A stretch of DNA of 64,000 nucleotides from Dicaeum eximium (GCA_013396995.1 VWZP01007519.1:124001-188000); one strand, 5' to 3'; positions 24,458 to 36,975 are shown, numbered from the stretch's first letter. Notes: a model not told the origin generated them from the letters alone. Numbers and translations are program-made.

Positions 24458-24771
24458 TGTTACACGATGGTATAGAGGACTGGAAGAAGGCGATATATTG
24501 ACTCCATCATTCAGAAGGCATAAAAGGCATTTAATAGAAAACCACACTTCTTTTAGAGAGCATTGTGAACCTAAGACCTGATTGGTCTTTAGGAAACTTC
24601 TCTCACACTATTGGTCAAGCAGGGAACAACTCCTTCTTGTAAATATCTTTCACACCACCAGGTGCAGAGATTGAGATAATAATTGTTTTAATTCTTTCTC
24701 TAACTTTCCCAGGCTGAGCCTGGGAGAATCTGTGTGTTTCTCTCTGTTACGAGAGACTCAGAATATCCACA
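24458..24771 (-). mobile_element. Solo LTR of an endogenous retrovirus nested in CR1
   Basis: A 314-bp element bounded by TG (TGTTACACG on the plus strand) and CA (ATATCCACA) sits inside CR1 and is flanked by the perfect hexamer GTTTAT on both sides. Removing it and one hexamer restores a continuous CR1 match. The minus strand is the likely sense: it begins TGTGGATATTC, carries two CCAAT boxes in GACCAATAGTG and GACCAATCAGG contexts, and then an AT-rich TATTAAAT box. No gag, pol or env sequence is present, so the provirus was lost by LTR-LTR recombination. The 6-bp duplication and length suit an ERVK-like bird family, which is an inference. A near-palindrome CCCAGGCTGAGCCTGGG lies at 24708-24724. 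Confidence 0.85.
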
Positions 24772-24777
24772 GTTTAT
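24772..24777. repeat. Target-site duplication, right copy
   Basis: GTTTAT directly follows the LTR end ATATCCACA and matches the left copy at 24452-24457 exactly. Confidence 0.85.
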
Positions 24778-25545
24778 GACTGCCTTTCTGTTCAGCAACA
24801 GTTCCAAACTCAGTGCAATATTCCAGGTGTGATCTAAGAAATACTGAGTGAAAGGGAACAGTCACCTTCCTTGATCATCTCTCTATGCTCTCTTAGTAAG
24901 TTCAACTGGCTGTTAGCTTTTGCTGCTGTCAGGGAGCACAGCTGACGTGTGTTTAGGTTGCTGTTTACCAGGATTTACGATTCCTTTTCTGAAAAACTCC
25001 TAATCAGATAGGCAGTGTCCAGCCTTTAACAATGCAAAGAGCTGGTTCATGCTAGGCACAGGACTCTGCCTTTGAGCTTTTTGCATTCTGTGAGTTCTGT
25101 GTTTGCCCAGTTTTGTAGTCAATCTAGATCCCTCTGAACGGTTCTCCTGCTCTTCAGTATATCATTTGCTTCATCAGTCTGATTTCATCCACTGTTTTGG
25201 TGAAGCTACAAAGCAGAAGAGTTCACAGGATAGACCCCTGAGGAAATCCATTTTAAGCTGAATTTCCAGGAGAGACATTAGCCACTGCCCTAATGCCCCA
25301 GGCACTTTTTCATAAATCTAATCAGGCATCAACCCAGAAGATGAGGTTTCCATCTTGAATATCATGGAAGATGGTGTTAAAATGGCCAGCCTGAAGCCAA
25401 GGTAGACATCATAGACAAGTGTCTGATCACCCGCACATCTAGCCATTTATTGTAGAAGGCAAACAGGTCTGTAAAGCATAATTTACTGTTGGTAAACCTC
25501 TATTAACTACTTACAGTCACCTCCTGAGAAGCTTAATTCTTTGCC
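24778..25545 (-). mobile_element. CR1 LINE, antisense, ORF2 part (right of LTR insertion)
   Basis: The CR1 match resumes with GCAATATTCCAGGTGTGATC. It continues through GTTCAACTGGCTGTTAGCTT, a GTCAATCTAGATCCCTCTGA block, GATAGACCCCTGAGGAAATC, CATTAGCCACTGCCCTAATG, and GCCTGAAGCCAAGGTAGACA followed by TCATAGAC. These correspond in order to the antisense of the carboxy-terminal reverse-transcriptase part of CR1 ORF2. With the left part the copy spans about 1.15 kb of CR1, the longest in the window. It contains many stops and indels and encodes nothing. Its ORF2-proximal end near 25545 is approximate. Confidence 0.8.
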
Positions 25546-28500
25546 TCCTGGCCATCCAGGTAAGCAAAGACCTTGCTGTGTTTTTGCAACTCAGATCCAT
25601 TATATACCATCGGAGACAACTTTGCCATACCATACCAGTGGGCAAAATCCCAATTAGTTATAACACCTCTAGGGAGGGGCAACCAGTTTCAGAGTGTACC
25701 CACTCTCACTGTGAGAGAGTTTTTTTCCTTATTACTAATTGGCATTCTGCTTGCTGCAATTTGTGATCATTTTCTTTGTCAATGCAGTTTATTGTACAAT
25801 GATCAACATCTAGGTAACAAAAAAATGCTGAAGACAGGGCCGTGCCTGAAAATCAAAGCTTTAGAATCTCAGCTCCTGAGTGGTCTAATTTTGCTATATA
25901 TCTGATCAGAAGTGCTATTTTCACCAGTTCAACTTCACTGAAACAAATTTCCCAGACATACTTATTTTTTAATGGATATAATTCTTACCGCAGTGTTATT
26001 AGACTGTGTCTTTTAGGGTACAGCTTTGCAGTTTGGTAGAAACTACTAAAAATCATTAAACCAGATTTTCTCTCCTATTTATACTTGTATATATGTGAGC
26101 CCATTTTCTCTGACTGCAACACAGCCATTAGGACTGCTGGTTAAGCCCTTCACTCTCCATAGCATTTATTAAACCAATTGTATTGTTTGATAGGAACTTC
26201 TAGACCTCCCACTAGCTAATATTTAATGAAAAAAGTGGAGCCACTACTTACCCTTAACAATGTCTACCAAACAATCAACAGGTCATCCTGACACTGCACA
26301 CCTCCAGGAAAGATAAACTGCTCCAGAATATTATGTGGGGGCTCTGCTTCCACTTTTGTCTGTTTTCCACCAGCAGAATTGAGTAGAGAATTTTCTGTCA
26401 CTTCTTCTAATGTCTCTTCAGCACATATGACAGAAGCCACAACTACTACTGCAGTGTGAGGGGTTATTCCTTATTTGCTATTCAAACAGAAAACTGCATC
26501 CAGTCTTTTATTTCAGGGTGGGTTTATTTAGCTACCCATCTCAAAGTTGAATTTCTCACTGACTCACCAGACATTTAAATAGTATAAATATTTGCTATTT
26601 TCTGTGATATTTGACCATTTATCTGTTGCCTAACCTTAAAATGTTTGCTTTAGTCAAAACTCTTATATACTTCAATAACTGGCTGTGCCATGCAGCTCTC
26701 CCCTCTGGTTTGTGTTGTTTCTAAATTGCCTGTTGCAGAGTCAACAAAGAGTATGCTTTGTCTGGCAGAAGTTTCATATTAAATCTATAGTAACAATGTT
26801 AGTCTAGTATGTATTCACATTAGAAGGGCTGAGAAATTTAAAAGATGCATTTTTTCCATCCTTTTAATAATTTTAAAATCCGGTTTCTAAAAAGTGATGG
26901 ACTTACTCTGTTTCTTTACATGAAATATAGTCCCTTCTATTTTGCTGGTAGATATGTTAAAGATAAGAGGCTTAGTGTTTTCAAATAAAAATTACATAAC
27001 TCTCATGATCTTTGCCACTCATTTTCCACTTCTACTAACTGGAGTGTGGCCAGAATTTAGCTCTTGAGTTTCAATTCCATTTGGAAGCAAATAATTCCTC
27101 TTACTTCTTGCCCATTTTCTAGCTTTGAGAATAACTATTATTCCTCTTCAGTATTTATCCTGACAGATGCTAGCAGAGTAACCAACTGTGCACCTTTACT
27201 CGCTGCTTCAGAGCAATAGTAACTGGTGAGTTTATGGTCAGGAGTAATTTTCTCACAAAACTCTGTCTTCATTAGTTCTTATTCTATTTTCAGCCTACCT
27301 CTCACCCAGTTTGAACTGGGCAAACTGCTAATCACATAGTGTGTCTGACAGGGAAACACTATCATGTGTCTATCTCAAGTACAGATGCTATTGAGCTGTG
27401 TATTTGCACACTGGTGTTACAGATGGGGGAATTTGATCCGTCCTACTTACAGAGAATGACAAGCAACATCCCACACTTCTCTCTCCTCTATTTTGGCTGT
27501 TTAAGAGCAAGCTAAAACCCAGCTAAGTATCAAAGTACTACACCTCTGTTGCCCCAGTTGTCCAGCTGAAAGGAGTAGACAGAGAGACTCATAGATGACC
27601 TGATTTCTTTCTTGTCATTTGGCAGCATGGAGCTTGGAAGTGGAACTAACACAAGCATCAGGGCCTATTAGAGAAGAGCAAGCTGGGATGAGATACAGCT
27701 ACACCAGCTCCTTTGGTTGTTTAGCCCTTCTGCATCCAATATAGTAAAAAAGCTTAGGGTTTACAAACTCTCATCCCCATCAGAGGGATCCTTTCCAACA
27801 AGCTACTTGGCATTTCTGTGATGAGGCCAGCAGAGAGACTGAGCAGCATTGCACAAAATTCTCATGATACTTAGATGAAAGCTCTCACTGTTGTGTCATG
27901 CATAAATGGTACCATCTCCTTGCTGTGTGGTATTATTCTGATTTCAGAAACTGAACAAAGACTAAAGCAGAACTAAAAAAAAAAAATACTACTGGGGCAT
28001 CAATGGTGTAGAGAATTGGACATTAAAATAATAGGCTACTCAGACAGTATTTCTTTGTAGATCATTTAAGGATCTCTGCTTCAGCACTTTTCAGTTGTTT
28101 CTGCCTGCTCACACAGCCACAGCTGAAATAATGACATTTCTTCACTCATCCCTGAAGGAAATGCTGTCTATATATAGCATTTAGCTACAGTGACTTGCAG
28201 GTTTTAACTGTGATTCTCTGCTGCTTCTTTTCTCATTTTTCTCCTTTAAAAAAAACCAGAGGCAGATTATACTTTAGCCATTCATACAGTTAGTTAAGCC
28301 AATGACAATGTGATGTACATGTCATCACACAAGCAGACCTTGCAAGTGCTTTCTCCTTTCCCTGTCTCTGTGTGATAGTTGGGCAGCTCTGCTGTAAGTA
28401 ATTGCCCTCAAAATGCTTCCCAAATTGATGTGACAAACTTCACCTTGGGGTCAGCCATGGCAGTGGCTTGTCACAAGATCCATTTATGTCAAGTGTAGAA

Positions 28501-30607
28501 CTGGAATTTTCAGAAATGGGATTTCAGCCTGGAACTGTTCCCTACATGAACACAGTAAATGTGAGTTTCATGAGGTTATATTATCCTTCCCACCCAGACT
28601 AGCAAAACAGGGAAGACTACACCTCTGGCTGGAGGTGAAGGACTCAGGTCAGATTACCCCTGGGAGATGGTAATTTATCACTGCAATAACTGTTACAGAA
28701 GAATTTAAGTAAAATATTTAATGGAAAGGATGGGAAAATAAGAAGCATTTGAAGAGAAAACCTACACTTGGTTTCCCTTCCTACAGATAAATAAATTTCC
28801 CTATCATAGAGGCATATATCTTGTTTGTTATAATTGGCTAAAAGATATCCAAATATTTTTCTCAAATTATTGCTATAAGCCTATTTATATCCTATTTATA
28901 TTTATACCCCTTTGCAGATGATGGCAAAGGAAATCTTTCTTTTTGGTTATCCTAAGGTAACCCAAGATAGATGCAAAGCCCCAAAAAGATAAAAAAAGCA
29001 TATTCTACTCACAGACTGTGTACTAATTATAAAAATGTAGGAAAGGAGTAATAGAAAGTGTTTTCAGGATTCCTCAATTCCTCTAAATAACAGTTACAAG
29101 GCTTGTCTCCAAATATGGTACCGTGGATTTATTGCTGTGTGATTTATTCCTTTACAACACTTCAGAACATTTAAAAGTTTCCAGGACATATTGTTGGATG
29201 TGTATCTGAGTATCTGTATTGAAAAGTAGAAGCTGCAAAGATCACTTGCACTTTTTTCACTGAATTGGAGTAAAAGGAAAGATGAACTATGTTGATTAGA
29301 TGTGATTTATTGATGTGTCAAAGAGCCACTTCAAATTCTGTGCTCTCCTCTTCATACATGCTTTAAATTACAGCTATATCTCCTTGGTGCTTTTAGAGCT
29401 GCAAGATTAAGCTGGCTTATTTCCTTTCTGGTATGACTGGAAAGATAAATCAATTTTTGCTTAGTCTGAAAACCAGAAAAATCTCAGTGCTGTCAAACTC
29501 AGTGAAAAGCAGGAGCCGAATTCTTGCTTGTGGTAAGAGCAAAGAACTTCTGCTTGCACACACTGGCTAATACGGACAACACGTACATGGGTTAACTGTG
29601 TCCTGATGGAATTAACTGAAAATTCACTTCCTGCTTTTGAGCCTTTATCATCACTGCCCACTGAAAGAGTGCCTAAGGTAAAATGTAGGTGAGCTTTCAG
29701 CTTTAGAGGGCTAGCATAGCATGGAATGTGAAAATGTTCTCCATACTGCTTGTGTTCTCTGACACCTGTCTCCTTGTCATGTTAGTTCATTGGCTTTGTA
29801 TGGTTCTCAGAGCATTTTAGCCATATTAGTCTTCCTGACATACAGATGCAAGAAAACACAGCTATACTTTGAATTTACTTTCCTACCTTGGTGGCAAATG
29901 GAATTTGTTGGAAGAAATATGAGTATTAGTTTACATCAAATAAGCAGGATTTTTGAAGCAATGAAAAGCAGGGAGTTTTCATGAATTTGAAAGAGCCAGA
30001 AGCTGCCAATTATTCATTTCTACAGGACTCCTACTTCAGACAAGATGTGAAGGTTAATCCATTATGAAACGTTCTTCCTCCTTACTTTTCTAAACAGTAT
30101 CTAAAGATTGAAATGATCATCAGTAACTCTTTTTGTGTGGGTAGTAGAGGAGGAGAATTTTTTTATGTAAAGTGAGTGTACACTCCTACATATGGAATTA
30201 TTAGGAAGGTTAAATACATTGTGACTTTCTAGGTACAAGTTTAATTTAAGGGAAAGAGGTTATTCAAAGTCACAAACCAAGAAGTAATTTGCTTTTCAGC
30301 TTCTCAGAAAACATCATTTGCTCTCAAAACAAGCCCATTTTTCAACTGTGTATAAGGCTTTTACATTTGCTATATTAAGGGCAAAAACTGCTTCCCACTT
30401 GCCTTGCTCATCAGTTTGTCTTGAGGGTGCTAGGAGCTGTGCAAGAAGTCAAATTTACAATGAGGGCTACTGTTCATTTACCAACAAACATGGTCAAGCC
30501 CACTGTGTATGCTGAATTACCATAACACTCCAATTCCACTCCAATTCTCCTCTACTGCTGTTTGGTCTCCTTGTGGGACAGTTATCCCAATGAACTGTCT
30601 ATTTATT

Positions 30608-30623
30608 AAAAAAAAAAAAAAAA
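30608..30623. repeat. Poly-A run
   Basis: Sixteen consecutive A, with no recognisable retrotransposed gene upstream. Confidence 0.85.
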
Positions 30624-32556
30624 TCCTTGAAGGAAAAAGCAGCACGGTTTTTCTTGCTCTTTTCCATGGGCAGCATTGTCTTGGCATGTGTTCAGAAATG
30701 ACTGTTGCTTGCAGATGATAAATACTTTCATTATGCATTCAGCAAAATATTACCATCATATGTGTCAAAATCTTGAACACATACAGATGGTCACAGTGAT
30801 ACAAACTAATTGATGGTTAAGATAAAAATAAATTTTTTTTTATTTTTTCCATTTCGCATTGTCCTTCACAGAATTAATTTCAAATAGATAAAAACTTAAT
30901 GATAACCTATATTTGCACATTTTCTGAACACATCACAAAGACCATTAAGTGGATGTTACACTTCAGTATTTAAATATATTCCCCAAAGTTGTACTGGAAT
31001 TGAAGATGACAGGAAAGTTATGTTCTGTTCTAAATGTGTCTCATCTATCTCATAAGACAATTGTGAAATTTTATGGTATTTGGCTTGCATATAGAGGTTT
31101 TTCTGTGTGATTATTTAGTAGACATTTATAGCTTCACTAACTGCAGTCACGGCCTTGCTCAAACTAGGTACCTGAAATTCTCTTATATTTCAGCTGCAAC
31201 TTCATGAGCCAACACAGGTGTACCTTACATCTAGATGCAAACACAAACTGAGAATCTTTGTGCAGAATAGTTTAAAATATTATCACATTAGTTTGACATT
31301 TATGTAAAATTCGCTGGAGGAATTTTAGAGGAATTATTTTTTGCTTTTCCAAAAGCAGGATCCCACTTAGTTTCAATACAAACGTAAATCACAATTCACA
31401 CTCTCATTTTCTGGAACTTTCATACAAAAGTGTTAAAAAATGCAGATTATTTGCATTTTCAGTTTCACATGGCAATGCAATCTGTTACCTAATCTCCACA
31501 CTGGGAATAAGTACAAGATAAGCAGGCATAAATGAATTGATGGTTTAAAGGGCATTTTGTAGTAGAATAAAATTCTTCTCTAACTTATTGCAATTAAATG
31601 TCATTGTAAGTTCATGTGTAAGTTCTCAACCTTCCCAGGGAGAGAGTGTGAGTGAGGCCAGGCCACTTTCTGTGGTCCTCTGTTCTACAATGTGGTTTCA
31701 CAACCAAGGAAAACTTTCTGCACCAAATGCATGCCTCAGCCCTTTGAACCAAATACCCTTAGTTCTGCTCTTACTAATATCAAGCACATGTTTGAAACTA
31801 TGGTGTGAAACTTAAGCAAGCCCTAAGAAGAAGAGTGGCCACATGATATCAAACTGATAGTGTTTGAAATGACACAAAGCAAATGCATCAGTGTCTGCAT
31901 CATTGGCTGACTGGCTTCATAGAAACTGAGTACTCAGGAGGAAGCCATTTGAACTCATTCTTGTTTTTAATCCTAAAAGCATTTGCATTCCAAGCACTGA
32001 GAGGAAAATTCTAGTATCACTGAGAATTTGAACAGACTGAGGGTTTGAGATTATTTTATTCTTCTTTGGATTTAATTTTCACTCAATGTGTTCCTTGTTA
32101 ATGCTACTTTATTCTAAATGAGCTGACCATTCTTTGTCCAGTAATGCTTTTCATTATGAACTTCTGACCTGATTAGTTCCAGTGTTACATATTCTTTTCA
32201 TGCTTTCTGTGGCCTATATTACTGTATTACTAAGTTTGAATAATTACCCTATTTTACTCCTATTATCTTTGTCATGTTTGGGTGGAAAATCTCAAGTAGA
32301 GTGGCAGAAGCAGCCTGCTCTGCAGAAATTACAGCACTGTACTCTACTAGCATAATAAATTGTTTCAGAGCAACTTGCCAAAATCTGTAACTAACGTCTA
32401 GGAGGTCTGTTCTGGCTGGACATTTCAGAAAGACAAACTGCCTTTCCTTTTTCTCTTTGCAGAGATATCCAGTCGGCTGGAGACTTATTGTGCCCCCTGG
32501 GCTGCTCTCTACTTGTCTCAATGGTTTCTGTTAAGATTGTTTTGTTTTTAATGAGT

Positions 32557-32586
32557 TTTAAAAGCTTGACATTTAAAAGCTTGACA
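32557..32586. repeat. Tandem duplication, 15-bp unit x2
   Basis: TTTAAAAGCTTGACA occurs twice in direct succession. A T-rich run follows. Confidence 0.8.
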
Positions 32587-34512
32587 ATTTTTTTTAAAAA
32601 GTTACATAAATGAAGACCATCTGTGGTAGTTGCATGAAAGAAGCACAGATCGAAAGACTAGTTCACAAATAATCTTTCTTCAAGAAAAACCTTTCATGGT
32701 TATTCTCCACTGATCAAATTTTGCAGGACACTGGGGAGTCAGTGTATGCAGCATATCAAGGCAATGGAGCATCTGGAAATATTTTTTTCTTTAACATTTA
32801 AAGGGAAATAATGCTCATTAAAATGCTTGCAAAACATTGAGGTCAACTTCTTTTGCAAAGATACAGAACACAAACTGACAAAAAGTATGAGCAGCTGGAG
32901 ATTCAGTCCTGGAATTGATTGTACAAACACACTCTGTCAGGTGTATTCAGCTGACTTTCAAGCTGATTTCTGAGGTGAGTACATTTGTGTTGATGAGGAT
33001 TTGAACCCAGAAAACCTCATTTAAAAGCACAGATGGCTGGTTGTGGTTGCTGTCTCTATCCAGTGTGCTATCCTGAACCAACTCCCCTTGACAGGAAAAG
33101 CCTGATGCACCTGAAAGAGTGTTTGCTGTTGCCAGAAAAAGTCTTCCAACTCTTCATAAAATTATGCTTAGGTGAAACTGCTGCTTATGATAACATGACA
33201 ATTTTCATCAGAGCTGACACGGTGATTTGTAATCATAGTATAACCTTGTTTACATGGGTGATGCTTCTTTTAAAAAATACAGCACATCTATATGTGCAAT
33301 TTAGTGATTAACTTTTTATTATCATTCAGTGGTATTAACAGAACTTTTTATAATGAACAAAGTAGGACAATATGAACTATCTTCTACAGGAGGAAGCATT
33401 ACTGTGTTTTCTCTCCCATTGATCCCTCCTTTTAAAAAATTCCTGTGAACAAGAGGAACTGGGAGTTGCCTCTGGTATAAGATTCTGTGCCAGGTGTGAT
33501 ATGACGAAAGAGCACTTAAGTTGTGGGATGCTCTATGACCTGTGTGAATATGATACTATTTTTTGAAGTTTACCAGGTTCTGAGATTTTTGAGGAAACAT
33601 ACACTGTGCCTAGTTCCACTAGATCAAAGCTTTGCCCCACTCCTTGGAGAACTCAGAAGCAAGGCAACAAAGTGTTTTTCACCTCCCTTTGCTCCTGTTC
33701 ATGCTCTCTAGAAGAAAGGTGTTGATCCAACTGTTTAGTTTGAAGCCAAGTAAAGAGCTGCACATTACCAAAACCATCAAAGGGGATTTCCAGTACAAAT
33801 TTGCAATTTCAACAGCTCTTCTTTTTGGGATATGAGTTTTTTTGCTGATTAGCTGAACCAAAGCATATTAAAAATTCTAATTTTTTTGTATGTGTTTAAG
33901 AGGGTTTATTCCATGGCTTACTGGGAGAATTTTGACAGAAAATATGAAATTGTTCAGTGACTCTCAGTATGCCTTTTCCCCTCATCAAGATACAACTATT
34001 TTCATAGGAGTTTTATTTTCCCAAAGCCTGTGAACCATAAAGATAACAATCTCACTGAAAATTTGAAAGAGCATGAAATGTATACAAATAGAAGCTCAGA
34101 ATGAAAAAGATTGCCTGGAAGAAACACTGATAGCATAGTAAAGCAAAATCATTGGAGATTTCTGGAATATCCATCCCCAGTACATTGTCCTACCTTAATA
34201 ATTGAAATTAATCTATTATTTTAGATTAAAAAAATATATGCTTGTGTGACAATGTGAACTGTTTGTGTATATGAAAGGTATATTTGAACACATAATTTCC
34301 CCCATAAAAAAGAATAATTAGGGATTTTTACATTGAGCTTGGTTTACAAAGCTGAATCATGGAAGTTTCACTTTTGACCTAATTTTCAGAAATTAAATTA
34401 GAGAGTATTAAATGGAAGAAAATTTAAAACTTTTGGAAAAGAGAAACAATAAAAGAAAAAACCCCAAATAATTTAAACTACACTCACATAACAAACACTA
34501 TTAACAAACAGA

Positions 34513-34537
34513 ACACACACACACACATACACACACA
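34513..34537. repeat. (AC)n microsatellite
   Basis: About 12 AC dinucleotides with one AT interruption. It is short and probably weakly polymorphic. Confidence 0.9.
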
Positions 34538-35191
34538 AAAGAATAAAAAATAGATGTAATCACTGCAAAATAATTTAAATAGAAATATTTACTAAGGTCA
34601 TTGGAAGGTCGACAGTCAAATTGTGCAATCTGAGATATATTTAAGTCTCCTGGTATAAGGACAATTCTTGCTTCAGTGGATTGTTTGTCTTCTTGATGAA
34701 TTCCCTGTTTAGTGTTATTCTGCTGTTATCTCTTAATTTAGTTATCTTAAATTAAAAATCTGATTCCAGCACAAATATTCAGAAATAGTGTAATTCATAA
34801 AACATGCTCTCCTGATTAAAGAGGAGAGATGTAATCCTTAGCTAATTCTTCTGGGCAGAAACAAATTTTTTAAATCAGAATCTGTTCATAAATAAAAATA
34901 ATTGAAGGGGCTTGCAAGCATATTTCTGTAATCTCCTCACCACATATATCCTGATATGGAAAGCAGATGACTAAGACTGTATGTAAAGCAGAAGATTTAA
35001 CCTCTTAGCACTTTCAAAGCAGCAGTGGTGTAAGAGAGAGGTTCTGAAGCAAAAGTTAATCATGCAAACCAGGATGTTCGGAATTCACAGTCTCTGAAAT
35101 CTTCCTGCCATGCTGAGGGCCAAATTTAGGCAGAAAAGAAAAGCTGCAATGCCTGATTGAGAAAATGAGATAGGGTCTGATTTACTGGGAA

Positions 35192-35317
35192 CAAGGGGAA
35201 AAAGAAAACACCACCAGAAAAAAAAAATCAAGCATAAAACCAAACCAAACCCAGCCAAAAAAACCCACTAAACAAAACCACCAACAACAAAGAAAACAAA
35301 ATCCAAAACAAAATCAC
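35192..35317. repeat. A/C-rich low-complexity tract
   Basis: AAAACCAAACC-type sequence with AACAACAA and CCAAAAC units over about 125 bases. It belongs to the same class as the tracts at 14201 and 60953. Confidence 0.8.
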
Positions 35318-35663
35318 TTAGAAACAAAGGGAGTCTATACAAGAAGGGAATAAAAACTTAATATAAACCAAAGTGGAAACTAGCTGCTGATGCTTTGTAT
35401 GAAAATGCTACAGGGGGCATTTCTAGGGGGAAAAAAGAAAGAAGAATGGAAGAAAAACATCAAACATGAAAGAAACCACCACTTGAGATGATGGATCCTC
35501 TAGGAATTAAATTAAAATAATTCTTCTAAATTTTGGTAAACGGGGTGGTCCAAAGTATGGCATTTTTGCAGGTGATATAGAGTGTATCTGAAGACACTGT
35601 ATCAGAAGCTCTCATCAGAAATACACCTCCTGCCCCAAAAGAATAAAATTAAGATGGCTAAAC
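35318..35663. other. Unique noncoding DNA
   Basis: About 350 bases of A-rich DNA between a low-complexity tract and a CR1 tail. Nothing is recognised in it. Confidence 0.5.
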
Positions 35664-35820
35664 TGAATCATAGAGTCATAGTCAAAAAATACCCTAGGTT
35701 GGAATGGACCTTCAAGATCTTCTAGTTCTAACCTCCCTGTAGTAGTCAGGAACACCTTATAATAGACCAGGTGGAAGAGTCCAGTAGACTCAAAGGCTCC
35801 TCCAACCTGGCCTCGGTTGA
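35664..35820 (-). mobile_element. CR1 LINE, antisense 3'-end fragment
   Basis: The plus strand begins with GAATCATAGAGTCATAG, the reverse complement of the CR1 terminal octamer repeats. GGTTGGAATGGACCTTCAAG, ATCTTCTAGTTCTAACCTCC, AATAGACCAGGTGGAAG and CTCCTCCAACCTGGCCTC follow, all in the expected antisense order. The terminal repeats are kept, so this is a genuine 3' end. The copy is truncated after about 150 bases, where it abuts an older CR1 in the opposite orientation. Confidence 0.85.
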
Positions 35821-35839
35821 ATGGACAGGGAAGATGTTA

Positions 35840-36450
35840 AGATCAAAAAGCTGAGGTTCTGTCCAAGTGAGGGTCTCAGACAAAGCCACAAGCACTAGCA
35901 GGTTAAATACAAGTGTATGCCAAACTAGGCTTTGAGAAAAAAAAACTTGCAAAGATATAAAAAATAATAATAAATTCTTTTCCCAACACATCAGGAGCAG
36001 AAAGCTTGCCAGAGAAGTGTGAGAGCCAATAGATAAGCAAGGCATAAAAGCATTTGCCATGTACAAACTTAGGGAAGTTTCCATGCTGAAACTCTTCTTT
36101 TTAGAGGAGGTGTTAGAGAATCTGTCACAAACTAAAGTGTTAGTGGAACAGATTATAGAACAAATTGACAGAATACTCAAACCACCAGAGCTGGATGGCA
36201 CCTGCCCAAGTTCTAATGGAATGCAAACGTGAAATGGCTGAACTATATAAATCCATAGCCAGACTACATACATTCTCACTTAAAGCCCCCTAGGTATAAG
36301 ATGGCAATGGGAAGGGCAAGAAGACTTTTTAAAAAGAGGTCGAGAGAACAATACAAAACTACAGAGAAATATCTAAGTTTTACAACAGTTTCAGCATTAC
36401 TAATGATTAAGTAGATCAGCACTACCCTGCCTGGACAAGAGGCAACTGCC
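35840..36450 (+). mobile_element. Ancient CR1 LINE, ORF2 remnant (sense)
   Basis: Blocks matching old CR1 ORF2 nucleotide consensus occur in order: CACATCAGGAGCAGAAAGCT followed by TGCCAGAGAAG, then TTTAGAGGAGGTGTTAGAGA, GAACAAATTGACAGAAT, CTGGATGGCACCTGCCCAAG, a CGTGAAATGGCTGAACTAT block and CTTTTTAAAAAGAGGTCGAG. These correspond to the linker and early reverse-transcriptase part of ORF2. The copy is strongly diverged with indels and stops, older than the antisense tail beside it. The 177-codon open frame on the minus strand (35746-36279) lies antisense to this remnant and to the CR1 tail, and is an accident of base composition. Confidence 0.65.
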
Positions 36451-36739
36451 ATGGCACTATGCAGAAAGGAGCACATTACAGAAAGTATTGAAAGTTGGTC
36501 ATCATTTTTTCTAATGCTTGAATGAGCAAATACCAAATTAAACAAATATGTGTCAGACTCAACAGAAAAAGTTTTCAAACTTTTTTTTTTTTTTTTTTGG
36601 TCCAGAATTGACTTTTGTCCAGTTGGGAAGACTTTTATTTCCTAATTGGGAAAATCTCATGTGAGAACAAAGAAAAAGACTGGGGGCTAAGAGAAAAAGA
36701 TCTACAGAAAAATATTTAATTCATGTGTTTTAAATAAAG
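36451..36739. other. Unassigned A-rich DNA between CR1 blocks
   Basis: The segment contains an 18-base T run (36581-36598). It may be further decayed CR1 but I cannot align it. Confidence 0.4.
36581..36598. repeat. Poly-T run
   Basis: Eighteen consecutive T, inside the interval between two parts of an old CR1. Confidence 0.9.
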
Positions 36740-36975
36740 AGGAGATCAGTGAAGGAGGATGTAAGTTTTCAAGTACCTAAAAGGCTATTACATACATCTA
36801 AGGGACTGCTCTCCATGCCTTCCAAGGACAAAAAGTAATAGGCTTCTGTCTGCAAACTAATTAATAGCAGAAACACATTTCTAATGGTAGGCAAGCACTA
36901 GAAGAGATTCCCTGGAGACCCAGTAGAGCCTCTATCCTTGGAAGGCTTTCACCAAATTGACAGGAGTATTGGGTG
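36740..36975 (+). mobile_element. Ancient CR1 LINE, 3' UTR-proximal remnant (sense)
   Basis: AATGGTAGGCAAGCACTAGA, AGAGATTCCCTGGAGACC, and GAGCCTCTATCCTTGGAAGG with a following CTTTCAC match the 'aggcactggaacagattgcctagagaggtgg...tccatccttggagg' region of CR1 as I recall it. Orientation agrees with the ORF2 remnant upstream, so both may be one old, internally decayed copy. Confidence 0.55.

Larger units (their letters stand above)
25546..35191. other. About 9.6 kb of unique AT-rich noncoding DNA
   Basis: No gene and no clear interspersed repeat is recognised. A 110-codon frame at 25573-25905 has no domain, is of chance-expected length and starts at the edge of a decayed CR1. Small features listed separately are a poly-A run (30608-30623), a 15-bp tandem duplication (32557-32586) and an (AC)n repeat (34513-34537). 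The unusual lack of repeats over this distance is compatible with regulatory constraint but does not show it. Confidence 0.5.

Noticed and set aside
25573..25905. 110-codon open frame on the plus strand with a hydrophobic middle
   Set aside because: It starts at the decayed edge of a CR1, has no homologue I recognise, and is of chance-expected length.
26252..26305. Minus-strand segment with donor TTAAGG|GTAAGTAGTG
   Set aside because: All frames contain stops, and the acceptor is only moderate.
27770..27835. CR1-like tail (GGATCCTTTCCAAC ... ATTTCTGTGATGA)
   Set aside because: The upstream sequence does not continue into CR1. The short match is not enough.
32846..32974. Exon-like segment ending in CTGAG|GTGAGTACAT
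   Set aside because: The acceptor is weak, and all three reading frames carry stops before the donor.
35746..36279. 177-codon open frame on the minus strand, leucine/serine-rich
   Set aside because: It runs antisense through a sense CR1 ORF2 remnant and partly through an antisense CR1 tail. No domain is visible, and length alone is explained by composition.
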